A DNA stretch of 64,000 nt from Saccharum officinarum (taxonomy: Eukaryota; Streptophyta; Magnoliopsida; Poales; Poaceae). Numbering within the stretch: position 1 is the first letter of the stretch; the number at the start of each line of letters is the position of its first letter. The DNA lies in assembly GCA_020631735.1 (NCBI GenBank), contig CM036188.1, forward strand, positions 10,706,214-10,770,213. Reading direction: 5' to 3'. Made by a program: the position numbers and the translations under genes. A model generated the notes under the pieces. That model saw only the letters and a list, made by a program, of their open reading frames with translations, ran no database searches and was not told the origin of the DNA. This document shows positions 11,554 through 23,555 of this stretch, in pieces.

Positions 11554-11868
11554 TTTTTTTTATGAGACCCAATTACCGATGCAGACATTCACAAGCACGA
11601 GCGCACACTCACCCTTATAAACGCACGCACGTACATCCTACCCCTATAAGTACCTTCGAAGAACTGAGTTGGACCGATAAATCTAGAGATTGACGAAGTC
11701 ACCACAGGCGCCTCACTGTCAACGGACACGTCATCTACCACTGAAAGAATAGCGCCATTAAATTCTGAAATAAATCCAGAAAAATACGAGCACCCATGTC
11801 AAGTCGGGGACTTAAACTCGGGTGGGCAGGTTCCACCATAAGAAACCTAAGTAGCTAAGCTACGCTCA
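11554..11868 (-). mobile_element. tRNA-derived SINE (about 315 bp)
   Basis: On the minus strand the element starts GAGCGTAGCTTAGCTACTTAGG, a tRNA-like A-box region, followed by GAGTTTAAGTCCCC (11806-11819 on +), a B-box-like sequence about 40 bases later. A non-tRNA body follows and ends in an A-rich tail (CATAAAAAAAAG). Spacing and tail fit a plant SINE transcribed by RNA polymerase III. It encodes no protein and would depend on a LINE for movement. No clean target duplication could be assigned. Confidence 0.7.
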
Positions 11869-11869
11869 G

Positions 11870-12259
11870 TAAAAAAAACTTTTACTAAGCACCTAGATAT
11901 ACATTATGTATGGCCAGACACAGCAAAAACTAAGTATCTCAAAAAATCAAAACAACTCATTACAGTTTGGAATTGAGGGAGCACTATTTTTGTACTTCTT
12001 TTTCCGAAGAGATCTGTGTTTAGACTTTAGAGAATAATATATGCATTTGAAGTACACGATAATGCAATGGGCATGTTTGGTACCACTTATAAGTTGCTTA
12101 TACCCAAAATAAGCTGTAACTTGAGCCAAACGACCTTATCCTGGCATCGTTTTTCCATCATTTGTGGAGTTTCTCAAGATAACACTCCTCAGATATCAAA
12201 CGGGGCCATAAGAGACCACAACATGGATCCTTATATATGCAAATGGATCAACAAAACTA
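11870..12259. other. Intergenic tract
   Basis: No gene recognised. It includes ATGGGCATGTTTGGTACCACTT and ATCAAACGGGGCC (about 12066-12208), which may be opposite ends of a degraded MITE. Confidence 0.4.
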
Positions 12260-12353
12260 CTCCATCCATCCGGAAATATAGTGTATTTCCATTAGTCCTA
12301 AGTGAACCTATCTTAAGTTTGTCTAAATTTTATAGACAAACCAATAATATAAG

Positions 12354-12466
12354 TGTTAGGTAATGATTATTGATTTGGGCTAACCCTAGAAGGGTAGCTA
12401 TATAGATAACCATACATGGGCCTCATGGGCCTAGCCTCATGGGCCTAATACACATATATTCCAACA
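12354..12466 (-). repeat. 3' LTR of the decayed copia element
   Basis: 113 bp with ends TGTTAGG and CCAACA. It differs from the partner at 23289-23401 by about five substitutions (about 4%). This is short for a copia LTR. Confidence 0.95.
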
Positions 12467-12475
12467 CCCCCCCGC
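12467..12475 (-). other. Polypurine tract of the decayed copia element
   Basis: The minus strand reads GCGGGGGGG immediately before the 3' LTR, the expected position for priming plus-strand DNA synthesis. Confidence 0.75.
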
Positions 12476-12554
12476 AGTCTGAACTACCGGCGCAGCGGAG
12501 TTCCAGGCTGAACAAGAAGAAGAAAGAACACACACATATCCCCCACAGACGCAA

Positions 12555-14316
12555 CTAGCCACTGGTGATGTTGAGGCTGGAGCGAAACTTTGTGAAGGTC
12601 GAGGACGGGAGGCCTTTGGTGAAGATGTCCGCGAACTGAGAGGTGGTCGGAACATGAAGGACCCGCACCTCGCCCATTGTCACACGATCACGGACAAAGT
12701 GTAGGTTGATCTTCACGTGCTTCGTCCGCTGGTGCTGGATGGGATTGGTGGAGAGGTAGACCGCACTGACATTGTCGCAGTAGATCAGTGTGCTCCGGGA
12801 AGGCGGAGTGTGCAGCTCAGCTAGAAGCTGCCGGAGCTAGGAGGCCTCCGCCATGCCGTTAGCGACAGCGCGGTACTCCGCCTCGGCACTGGACCGAGAG
12901 ACCACAGGCTGGCGCTTAGACGACCAGGACACCAGGTTGCCGCCCAAGAAGACAGCGTAGCCGGAGGTGGAGCGCCGAGTGTCTGGACACCCTGCCCAGT
13001 CCAGCGTCAGTGTAGACGACAAGGTCGGCGGAGGAGGACCGGTAAAGTAGGAGGTCGTAGTCGATCGTGCCCCGGAGGTAGCGGAGGAGGCGCTTGAGAG
13101 CCGTGAGGTGGGGCTCCTGGGGATCATCCATGTGAAGACAGATCTGCTGAACTGCATAGGTGATGTCTGGCCGGGTGAAGGTGAGGTACTTAAGGGCACC
13201 AGCAAGACTCCTGTATGTAGTGGGATCAGACACTGGGGGGTCCTCAGCCTCTGACAGCTTGCCTTGAGTATCAACCGGAGTGGAGCAGGGGTTGCAGTCA
13301 GTCATCCTAGCCCGCTCCAGAATATCCCGAGTATACTGCCGCTGGTGAAGAAGTAACCCGGCAGGACGAGGCTCAACAGTGACCCCGAGGAAATGGTGGA
13401 GCACACCTAGATCCTTCATAGCAAACTCCTGCTGAAGAGCGGCAATGATCCGGCGGAGAAAAAGGTCACTGGAGGTTGTGAGGACAATATCATCAACATA
13501 GAACAGCAAGTATGCAGTGTCAGCTCCATGGTGATAGATAAACAGAGATGTATCCGACTTGGCCTCCACAAACCCCAGAGTCAGCAGGAAAGCAGCAAAC
13601 CGATGGTTCCACGCCTGGGGTGCCTGCTTAAGGCCGTAGAGAGACCTGTTGAGCTGGCAGACCATGTCAGGACGGGAGGAATCAACAAACCCCGCCGGCT
13701 GACTGCAGTACACTGTATCGGTGAGAAGGCCATGCAGAAAGGCATTCTTGACGTCTAGCTGATGGATGGGCCACGACCGAGCAAGCGCCAACGAGAGCAC
13801 GGTGTAGACGGTGACAGGCTTGACCACCGGGCTGAAAGTCTCATCATAGTCGACCCTAGGGCGCTGAGTGAAACCCCGGAGAACCCAGCGAGCCTTGTAG
13901 CGCTCGAGAGTGCCATCAGCCCGACGTTTGTGGGTCCAGATCCACCTGCCGGTGACAACGTTGGAGCCCGGCGGCCGGGGCACCAACTCCCATGTCTGGT
14001 TGGCTAGGAGTGCGGCGTACTTCTCTTCCATCGCGCGACACCAGTGAGGATCCAATAGGGCATCACGGACGGAAGAGGGTACCGGGGAGACCGGCGCGTC
14101 GCCGGTCGATGTCGCAAGGGCTCGGGGTGGCAGAGTGCCAGCCGCGTGCCGTGTCACCATCGGGTGAACATGCCGTGGGTGTCGGTGAAGAAGCGGCGGG
14201 TGGTAGACCGGCGGTGCGTCATGGGCCGGCGGGGACTGAGGCGGTGGTGTCGGTGTCCCCGGCGAAGAAGGTATCGTGAGTGGCGGCGGCCGTGGCCTAC
14301 GCTGGTACACCTGCAC
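12555..14316 (-). pseudogene. pol: Copia reverse transcriptase and RNase H (broken)
   Basis: The open segment 12916-14316 holds the copia reverse transcriptase domain, with RWIWTHKR near the start, LDVKNAFLHG, SLYGLKQAPQAW, the catalytic YVDDIV and the connection MKDLGVLHHFLG. RNase H begins at VVYTDA; a one-base insertion near 13008 shifts it into another frame, where [23 protein letters not shown] and EAEYRA are read. An in-frame stop at 12838-12840 cuts RNase H short. Recognisable sequence continues to the natural stop at 12555-12557, including the conserved TKHV and ADIFTKGL region. It is a non-functional copy. Confidence 0.93.
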
Positions 14317-14367
14317 TGGCGCTGCGTACCACGAAGGAGGTGTCGGGGCAGCACCAGGCGATGGCGA

Positions 14368-16041
14368 TCAGCACGGCCCCCTCGGGGCCGGATCAGGGAG
14401 CGAGGTCCCCGGATCGGCGCCAGACGGAGAGGTCGGGTCCGCGCCAGAGGACAACGGAGCCGGACCTGCCGGGGAGCCGGGGCAGGTGCCCGGTAAGGAG
14501 CGCGGTGAAGCAGTACCTACAGGAGACCACGGAAAAGGTGGCTGGACCACCGTGTCAGCGGGAAAGAGGGAGGGGGGATCAGGAACAGGAGTGGTGGTGG
14601 GTGTGGTGGAGAAGGGAAAGACGGACTCATCGAACACCACATGGCGAGAGATGAGTACCCGCTGGGAGGTAAGGTCAAAGCATCGGTACCCCTTGTGATC
14701 CGGGGAGTACCCGAGGAAGACACAGAGAGTGGAGCGAGGGTCCAACTTGTGAGAAGAAGTGGCAGCGGTGTTGGGGTAACACGCACACCCAAAGACGCGA
14801 AGGTGATCGTACCGCGGAGGGGTACCGAACAGGGCGTGGTGTGGTGTAGGAGCGGGACAAGCAGTGGAAGGAAGACGGTTGAGGAGGTATGTAGAGGTGT
14901 GCAAGCCCTCAACCCAGAAGCGAGCAGGGAGCGAGGCCTAAAACAGGAGGGTGCGCACGATGTCGTTGGTGGTGCGAATCATGCATTCAGCTTTGCCATT
15001 CTGTGAGGAGGTGTATGGGCAAGACATGCGCAACTAAACACCATGAGAGAGGAAGAAAGCCCGGGAGGTGGAGTTATCAAACTCACGACCATTGTCACAC
15101 TGGACAACCTTGATGGTAAGACCAAACTATGTGGACACCCAAGTGAAGAAGTGAAGGAGCGTGGAAAACGTATCAGACTTCGCACGCAAGGGAAAGGTCC
15201 ACGAATAATGTGAAAAATCATCGACAACCACAAGATAGTACTTATAGCCAGAAATACTAATAACAAGAGATGTCCAAAGGTCGCAATGTACAAGATAAAA
15301 AATGCGGGCCGCATGTGAAGAAGAACTATGAAAAGGAAGACGAACATGTCGGCCCAATTGGCACGCATGACACAAATGCTCAGCATGAGCCCGAGTACAC
15401 AGAATGTCAGAGCTACGACTGAGCTGTATCAGGGCATCATGTCCAGGATGGCCGAGGCGCCGGTGCCAAGTAGTAGAGGAGGTGGAGGCAGCGAAGGCAG
15501 CTGACAAAACGGACGGCGAAGAAGATAAAGTAGCCGTCGGGAAGCGGAGAGTGTAAAGGGGCCCCGTGCTGTCATATCGAAGTAGAGGACACCGGGAAGC
15601 CAAATCCTTTATAGTGAGACCAGAAGAGTCAAATTCCACAGAACAAGAATTGTTAGCTGTAAAACAATGAATAGAAAGGAGGTTGTGAACCATAGAAGGA
15701 GCGACAAGAACATCAGGAAGACGAAAGGAGCCATGAGCACCGGCGATATCCACAGACGTGACAGGAAGAAACAAACCATTTGCGACCATAATGGACGAAG
15801 GGAGAGAGGAAGAGGGAGAGTGAACAAAAGAGAGTATACCAGGGTCAGGGGTGGTGTGGTAGGTGGCACCTGAGTCAGCGATCCACTCCGGTCTGACAGG
15901 AGGTGTCAGGCTCATGGTGCTGAACGAGCGAGCCAAGGCCACCTGGTCCCATCCCGCAACCCCAGGAGGGGTGCCGGAGGGTCTAGCCCACGGAGGCATA
16001 GTGGAGACGCCAGGAGGTGGAGCACCAGTGAACATGGCCAC
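14368..16041 (-). pseudogene. pol: Copia protease and integrase (broken)
   Basis: The open segment 15127-16041 carries the protease motif WIADSGATYH, the integrase zinc-binding region (WHRRLGHPG then CHACQLGRH) and the start of the integrase core (LVHCDLW, VVVDDFSHYSW). 14368-14904 in the same frame carries the integrase C-terminal part (RVFGCACYPN, KGYRCFD, SRHVVFDESVFPF). Stops between 14905 and 15126 and at 14368 separate the pieces, so no full integrase can be made. Confidence 0.9.
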
Positions 16042-16094
16042 CGGTGGGTGAGGCGCACCTCCAGAAGCCTAGAAAGGCCACATAGAGATGCGCC

Positions 16095-16747
16095 CTAACC
16101 ACGAGTTGTGGAACGAAGGCCATGGTGTCCCCCCTGCAGTCCAACCGGTGTGTGCCCACTAGCCGAAGTCTGGGTGACACCACCGCGGCCGCCCCCGTGA
16201 CCTCCAGCACGGCGACGGCGACCGCCACGACCCCCTCCCCCACCCTCGCTCGGCCCGGAGGGAGGGGGACCCAGGAGAGACGACGACGGTGTAGCAGACG
16301 AGCGTGGTGGAGCGAACGGACGCGGCGAAGTAGCAGCCAGGGCCGTCGAAGAAGACGAGGACCCCGTAGAGGTGGTGGACCCCGACTGGATACCCTGAGT
16401 GAGCTCTTCTAGGACCAGGTCGTCACGGACCTGTAGGAAGGTGGGGAAGGGTCGCTGACGGGTGATCCACGTCCTGAGATGGGCGTAGCGGTCGCTGAGC
16501 CCACGGAGGACGTTGAGGACCAAGATACGATCCTCCACGGGCCAGTCGAGGTCGCCAAGAGAGTCCGCCATGTCCTTCATCTGACGACAGAACTCGCCAA
16601 CGGAGAGGTCCCCCTGGACGAAGGTGCAGAAGCTGGAGTCGAGACGCAGAGCTCGGGCCTCAGCATTGCCCAGGAACTGCCCCTCAAGGGCAAGCCATGC
16701 CCCGCGTGCGTCAGGAGAGTTGCGGACGAGGTCGTGGAGGTCCAGGG
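16095..16747 (-). pseudogene. gag: Copia gag, C-terminal part
   Basis: The frame gives a UBN2-type copia gag segment (GAWLALEGQFLGN, FVQGDLSVGEFCRQMKDMAD, DRILVLNVLRGL, DLVLEEL), then a serine- and glycine-rich tail. The upstream half of the same gag lies at 22127-23203, beyond the inserted solo LTR. The first about 20 residues of the open frame (above 16752) belong to the insertion and not to gag. No clear CCHC knuckle is seen. Confidence 0.85.
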
Positions 16748-16752
16748 AGATC

Positions 16753-19700
16753 TGTAACGGAACCGTCCAAATTATAAGAGCACAAGTACAAAAACAATCA
16801 CCGAAATGATCAAATTCTCGCACTTGAGCCCATATAACTCCGGTAGTCCAATGAAATCACGAGGGATTTCAAACCAATCAACATACAAGCCAAGATCGTA
16901 GTGATTCAACATAACAAGTCACATGTTACAACCATTTCACAAGTAATTCAATATACATCGGAGTTCAACATAGATATTACAACTTACATTGAAAAGTAGC
17001 GGAAGCAAAGTAATTTGAAACTAACATTAATCTTATTTCAAATACATGCCAGCACCACGGTCGACTTCCAACAAAAGCATTAGAGATAAGGTAACTAACA
17101 AGGATCATGCCCATGATCACACTCCACCTCTACGGTAGGAGCCAACCAACTCTTGCAGTCGCCATGATACATCATAACCTGCAACAAGTGGGGATAAAAC
17201 CCTGAGTACGAGAAGGTACTCAGCTAGACTTACCCATCAGAAACCAGAAATAAGGTGACACCAAGGATCATGCAAGGCTGATATAAAGTGGGCTGGCTTG
17301 ACAACATTTTACATAAAAGCTTAATACAGATAAGTAATCATTAATGCTTAAGCATCAAGTTAATCATCATTAACCTGTCATCTATATTAGCACCTGTACT
17401 AGAGCACTCACTTTATTAGGAGCAAACAATATTAACCATAGCAGGTATAAATTGAGGCAACCTTTCCATCGTGATCCAATTAACCATCAGTTCAATTTAA
17501 TTGAATCTACGTTGCCGCTGCTCAAGTCAAGTGCTCACTAACCGGGAGCAACGGCGATTCGAATCGAATTCCTATCCAGCTGGAGGGGTATTTCTAACAC
17601 TCACCGTGCAGACCCCTGCCAGGGTCGCACAGGCCACCTTTTCATATGATTCAGGAATCGCGGGTCCGAATGATGTCGCGACCCCAAGGGCGACACTCTG
17701 CCAGGTGATAGGGACTCTAACCCCCCTTGGTCTCACGCCAATGTCCCCAAGCACATCCTTTCTCTCCTCCAAGAAGCAACCTACCATTCGATTCCCGGCC
17801 TGAACCACATTACTCGGCTTCGCGGTCGGAACGGCTTATCCGGCCAACTAAGTGTTAGACTGCGTTCAACATGACTCAAGGACGTACATCGAATCGGTCC
17901 TTAAACGACTCAGACGGGGATAGATCCACACCCAAGACCTCCATGGCTTGTTGCTTCACTATCGTCATCCCGCCCGGTCTCATTTCATTTTATTAACATA
18001 TGATTCCTTTCCACGATAGCAAATATAGCCAACCGTGCCATATATGAATATCCCTATATCTCGTAGGTGACAGAGAATCACCTGACTTCTACCGCTTAAA
18101 GCAGGGCTAAGCATCTACTCGATCCTAGTCTATGTAGGATTCAAGGATTCATATATCTGGACAAGGAATGATATAATGCAGCAAGGTTTTCAACCAACTC
18201 CTACCACTTAATGCAACAATACTTATAACATATATAGAATTAATTGCTTTGAAGGTAGGAGGCTTATAATGCTCCGGGGCTTGCCTGGGATCCGACTCAA
18301 GTTAGAGTATGTCAGATGAATTCACTTGGCGAGCATCTCCCAATCTACCACTTGTCCGATCCTTCTATCTTCGGGATGGATCCACCAAACACCGTCTTCG
18401 GGTTTGGCTCCACCTTAGGTCCTTCACGTGCTTCAGCTAACGTACCTAAATGAGGTGCAACAATGCATATGTATGAATGCATAGAAGTGCAATAAACAAA
18501 GTAATCAAACAAGCATACCAAAGTTCTCCTAAACACCTAGAGCTAATTAACTTAATCCTCACTAAGGCATAACATAGAAGATTGTAAACACATCAATCAA
18601 GACACAAGTCTTATAAGATCCTAGGGTACCAAACCAAGTACCAACAAAGACATGTGTCACACTTCAATACACAAGCATGGCAAAGTTAATCAAAGCACTA
18701 CAACCAAAAATCTATCACTTTCTGGACATCCATACAGTAGCTCAGTAAATCAATCATAACTGGAGATCCATAAATACCAATGACTTGCAAGAAGACATTC
18801 TGGAAAGCTTATGAAATTGTATACAATTCATTTAATATCCACTAAGCCTGATTCCCAAGTTTAATTGGTCGAAAAGATGAAACTACAGACTCTAGTCTGC
18901 TCCAAACAAAGAGCAACCAAATCTGGAACCTGACTTTAAACATCTATAACTCAAAAACTACTTGACCAAATGCCACCAAAATTTAACAGCAGCTAGATCA
19001 TGAAATTCACAATAACTTTGTTATAGCACACAAGACATGAAAACCTCATTTGCATAGGGTAATTAACAATATTCTCAAATCTGTTCAGAAACCTCATTTG
19101 CAAGAAATAATTATTAACTTATGTTGCAAACATATAATTAGACAAAACCAACTTTACCAACATGTCACACATGAATAATGAACACCAGAAAACATAGTGT
19201 CCATTCCTAAATAATTTCTTTTAATGCATTTTCTTAATTTATTTAGATAATTAGGTGGAATTATGAACACAAATCAAAAGTGCCCAATAAATTCTACAAA
19301 AATTACAATGGCCTAAATATGCTCTCAAAAGTCTACTGTGCAAATTTAAATCCATTTGGGCAAGTATATCAAGCTCTATGAAAAAGACAAATAGCTATTG
19401 CAATAATCATGTGAGAGCAAGTTAAACCTAACACTCAATATTTTCTGTGAACACAAGGCCATATTATAAATCAATATGATAGAGAAACATCATACTAAGG
19501 TAATGGAACAACATTCTCTATTTTATCAATTATATATTATTTATAAGCTATTTATCAAGCCTTAAGCAAGTTAAATCAATAACTAGATCATACAATAAGC
19601 AATGCCCATGAAATTTATACCACAGTACATCCATATCATGACAAACCTACCATCAAAATTTCACATCATTTGGAGCATCACAACTCAAGATATAAAATGA

Positions 19701-22126
19701 CAAGCAACATAATATAGATTTCCTTATTTATCAAGGTCCAATCAAAACCCTAAGAAAACAGTGAACAAATAGTGTGTTTAATATTTTTCCTAGCAAGTAC
19801 ATGTCATTGCCAAATTAACAAAATAAGAATCACTATTTTTGGAGTTCTAAAACTCCAGATCTTGCTCTGGTTAATTTTAAGGGCATTTTTAAAGCATTTT
19901 TAAAACTTAAATAAAGACATCAGAAACATCTACAAACATATAGAATTTTATGACTCTACTACATAGATCACTTCTCAAGGTTTCCAAAAAGTCCACATTT
20001 GCCATTTTTGGATTTTCCTAGCATGAGATATGAAAATTAGAAGATTTACACAAAATCTGAAATTCAAAAACAGGATTTATCCACCTAACCGAATATGTTT
20101 GGCGTACCCGATTTCCTACCCCAGATCTGTCACTACTAAAACCGACATGTGGGACATGCTGCTCAGCCGGGCCCACCTGTCATGCTCACACACCGAGAGA
20201 CAGAGAGACCGGAGAGGTGCCGGCCTCCTCCGTTCACCGGAAACAGAGGGGGGAGGGGCAGAGGAGGTTCGCCGGACTTGCAGCTCCGGCGAGGGGGTCA
20301 CCGACGGCGGCGGCCGAGGGCAGCACGAGCACCAGCGCAGCGAGGCGCACCCGAAGATGGTTGCGGCTCGGGGAGAGGTGGCATGTGGCCTCCTGGCCAC
20401 GGAGGCAGGCGGCTGCGGGCGAGCCGCCCCGGCGACGGCCGTCCACGGCGGCGAAAGGGGCCGGAAAACAGGTGCTTAGAGGTCGACATGTGGCAGTGGA
20501 GGTGTGGCGGTAATTGATTGGAACAGGGGAGGCGTGGAGGAGTGGATTGGTTGGCGGCTATGGAGCTCGGCCGGCAATGGCGGCCACGGCGGTGGCGCAC
20601 TCCGGTGACAAAGACGGTGGGGGAAAACGTCGCTCTAGGCTCGCGGAAAGATGAAGAAGCTCCAGGCGGTGGCGGTTTGGCACACGGCGGCTGCTAGCGG
20701 TGGCAATGGCAGCGGCCGAGATCGGAGCCCCGCTCCGGCGCCCATGGCGGACGCGGCCACGCCCAGCACGCGGAACGCTCAGGAGCGACGAAGGGAATGG
20801 GAAGCATGGCCGGGTAAGGAGGAAGCGAGACCGCGGGCAGGTGCTCAGGTGGCTCCCCAATGTCCCTAGCTCACGGCACGCGGCAGCGAGGAGAAGCGCA
20901 TGGCGGCCACGTTCGGGACACCTGTCGCCTTTGAGGCTTTTCCCCGAACAGGTGGCGGGCGAAAGACTGAGCACCTTGGTTGCCATTTTTGGGCATATTC
21001 CTTAAAGATTCGGCTCTGGCTCCTTAAACAACTTTTGTTGTTCTCCTGATGCTCCACAACTTTCATTTAGGGTGTAAGATCATTAGTGTCCCAGATTAGG
21101 AGATAATTAGCCTCCAAAATGGCATTGTCAACATGTTAAGCTAGGGCTCGGTTTTGGGATTTTGAAATGCCAAACTTGGTCAAATTGATCCCAACTTTTT
21201 ACATGTTGTTCTTCATAACATAAACTCCAACTTTTGTTAAGGGGTCAAATCATGTTGGTTAGCAAAATCATGAGAACGCGGGATGCCAACGTCGATGTTA
21301 CCGGAATTAGGGCTTAAAAATGGCTAAGTGCTGAAATCAGCCCTAAAACTGACTTGTGGGCCCTGTTTGAGCATGTTACACACATTTTCATGACTTGACT
21401 CTTAAACAAAGTTTGTTCCTTATAAAATTCTCTACAACTTTGTCAAAGGGTGCACAGTCATGCAAAGCTTCTAGGTCACACTTTTGAAACGGTCAAACAA
21501 AAGTGTTCCCGGGTCCATACATGGTCAACCATCACTTAGAAGCATATTTAGGCAAAATGATCAACATGAACATTGTTCCATTAAGTGCCCTAAGTGTAGT
21601 TAAGGTGTTGTAGAGGCCAAACATACTCACCATGTATAGGTTGCACAAAAGTGTAGGCCTCACATGCCTTGAAACATAGAACTCAAGTGAAATGCTATAG
21701 TCATTTCATGTGGTTGTTTCAAGATAGATGCTACGCATGTTCCACTAGGTTGTTCCACATGTATCCACGATGTGTTGCACATGTTGCACAAACACTAGTT
21801 CCCATGGGATGTGAGGTAGGTTTTAGTTATAATCCAAACGAGCATATAACTTATCATTTCATGTGACTTTTTGATTCCAAACTTCATGAAATTTTTCCAG
21901 GGATCAATATAGATAGTTATTGATGTGAGACATGTGAAGATACTTTGATAACACACCCAAGCATATATCTTTCAATTGAGCCTAAATGTAAGCGAGGATG
22001 AAATTTCCAAGTTTAGGTTAGGGTTTATGTCCATAGGTTTGACTTTGGCATCGTCATCTTCACTAATCTATCATGTTTGAGCTTAAACCCACTACTTAAT
22101 TGGTGATAAACACCTGGGGTGTTACA
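16753..22126 (-). mobile_element. Large solo LTR (5.37 kb), probably Ty3/gypsy type
   Basis: The segment is bounded by AGATC at 16748-16752 and 22127-22131, and its ends are TGTAAC and GTTACA. It contains no gag or pol, and I find no second copy of either end inside it, so it is best read as one LTR left after LTR-LTR recombination. On the minus strand it starts TGTAACACCCCAGG, a start common in large grass gypsy LTRs (Tekay/Del group; from memory). A GC-rich block at about 20.2-20.95 kb is flanked by AT-rich sequence. Confidence 0.75.
20150..20960. other. GC-rich block inside the solo LTR
   Basis: Open frames on both strands here give only arginine-, glycine- and proline-rich sequence with no domain. 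The block probably belongs to the transcribed part of the LTR. I do not call a gene. Confidence 0.5.
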
Positions 22127-23203
22127 AGATCGTCCCCAGGATCTAGGAGAGGACGATGCTGTCGAGACGGAGCCACGACGGTGACTGGACGGCAGCCGAG
22201 GCGTCAACAAGGACGTGGTCATCGAGGGCGTAGCGGTGGAGAGTGAGAAGCATCAGATCCCGCCAGCGGGCGTAGGAGGGCGACTCCAGCTCGAGGATGA
22301 CCGAAACAAGGAGGCGAATGTTCTGGACCCCCCGGCCTGGTAGTGCAGCTGGGTCACGAGCGGGTCGGTCGGGTCGTGCTAGAGAACGGCGGTATGGGAC
22401 ACGCGGCGTCTCGACGAGGCGGAGGAAGTGGCGGCAGCGTCCTGGGAGGCGGGAGAGGCGAGGAGCTGCTCCGCCTCGTCGATTTGGCGGGCCAGGGCGT
22501 CGGCCGCGTTGCGCTCACGCTCCCACACGAGGGCAGCCGCGCGCACACGAGCCTGCCCCTCCGCAGTGGCAGCCCGGGCAGCGAGAAGGGCCGCGGCGAG
22601 GGTGGAGTCTGGCCCCGTACTACTGAGGGGCAGCACCGGTCCAGTGAGGCCGCCGGCTGCGGTATGCAGGAGGCCGCGAAGCGGCGGCGGCTGGAGACCG
22701 GTAGCGGCAGCGGACACACCGTCGTGCAGAGGAGGGAGGTCCCCAGGCAGCGGCATCCGGAGGCCAGCAGTTGCGGCAGCAGTCAGTGGATGCGGCGGCT
22801 GCAGGGGTTCCAGCGGCTGCTGGATAGCCACTGTACCCTCCGCCAGCTCCCCCTCCGTGCCAAGGCTAGGAGCGGCGGCCAAGGCACGGGCGGGTCCAAG
22901 AGGCAGGTTTGCGGCGGCACCTGGAGGAGCCATGGCGGCACAGGGAGATGCGGCGGTGCCAGGAGGAGGAGGGGCGCGCGCGTTAGCCGCTGCCGCACCA
23001 GAAGGAGCAGGGGCGGCTCGAGCGGAAGCGGCCCCGGCCGGAGGAGCGGGAGCGGTGGGTGCGGCGGGCGCGCCTGGGCGGGCGGGAGCAGCGCCAGAGA
23101 GAGCGGGAGCGGGTGGAGAGGCCACCATCTGTGCCCAGGAAGAAGAGGAGAGGGGAGAAAAGGAGCTGAAGAAGGAGGGAGGAGGAGGTGGGGCGCCGGC
23201 CAT
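22127..23203 (-). pseudogene. gag: Copia gag, N-terminal part
   Basis: Translation starts at a good ATG (23203, GGCGCCATGGCC) 85 bases inside the 5' LTR. It gives an alanine- and proline-rich leader of over 200 residues, then a charged helix (ARVRAAALVWERERNAADAL). An in-frame stop at 22379-22381 ends the open segment. The gag homology continues past it (residues around LHRYALDDHV) to the insertion point at 22131. The long A/P-rich N terminus is unusual for copia gag. Confidence 0.8.
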
Positions 23204-23279
23204 GGCGCCGGCGGCAGGCGCCCACCGGCGGCGGCGGCGGCTGGGAGGAGAAGGAGAGGAGAAACCTAACCCTAGGCTG

Positions 23280-23288
23280 CTGATACCA
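23280..23288 (-). other. Primer-binding site of the decayed copia element
   Basis: The minus strand reads TGGTATCAG directly after the 5' LTR, matching the 3' end complement of initiator methionine tRNA over nine bases. Confidence 0.85.
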
Positions 23289-23401
23289 TGTTAGGTAATG
23301 ATTATTGATTTGGGCTAACCCTAGAAGGGTAGTTATATAGGTAACCATACATCGGTTTCATGGGCCTAGCCTCATGGGCCTAATACACATATATTCCAAC
23401 A
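23289..23401 (-). repeat. 5' LTR of the decayed copia element
   Basis: This is the 113-bp partner of 12354-12466 and is followed by the ATAAG duplication at 23402-23406. Confidence 0.95.
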
Positions 23402-23555
23402 ATAAGATTCGTTAGAAACATTATGTAATGTATTGTTATAACTTACCTTTTCGATATCGTAGAAGTTAATATGTTTATCTATAATTTTAGTTAAACATGA
23501 GGTTGATCGACTTAATAAGATAAATAAAATACGCTACATTTTAGGACGGAGAGAA

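Larger units (their letters stand above)
12354..23401 (-). mobile_element. Decayed copia LTR retrotransposon (minus strand), host of a nested solo LTR
   Basis: Two 113-bp LTRs (12354-12466 and 23289-23401, TGTTAGG...CCAACA) differ at five positions and are bounded by ATAAG (12349-12353 and 23402-23406). Read on the minus strand, the right LTR is 5'. A primer-binding site, gag, protease, integrase, reverse transcriptase, RNase H and a G-rich polypurine tract follow in copia order. Gag is interrupted by a 5.37-kb insertion; excluding it the element is about 5.7 kb. Several in-frame stops and at least one frameshift show it is no longer autonomous. Confidence 0.93.
12260..23555. mobile_element. 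Stowaway-type MITE split by a nested retrotransposon
   Basis: The left part (12260-12353) starts TA|CTCCATCCATCCGGAAATA. The right part (23407-23555) ends TACATTTTAGGACGGAGAGAA|TA, an inverted match of the left end in the Stowaway style (CTCC.TCCGTCC termini, TA target). The two parts join at the 5-bp duplication ATAAG. Without the insert the MITE would be about 250 bp. Confidence 0.7.

Noticed and set aside
11806..11863. tRNA gene
   Set aside because: A- and B-box-like sequences are present, but there is no cloverleaf and the unit continues into a SINE body with an A-rich tail.
12916..14316. The 466-codon reverse transcriptase frame as a functional gene
   Set aside because: RNase H is frameshifted and has a stop, integrase has several stops and gag is interrupted.
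20030..21005. Gene in the GC-rich part of the solo LTR
   Set aside because: Frames overlap on both strands, lack domains and lie wholly inside an LTR with exact target duplication.
22297..23294. Long plus-strand frames over 22.3-23.3 kb
   Set aside because: They are antisense shadows of the GC-rich copia gag on the minus strand.
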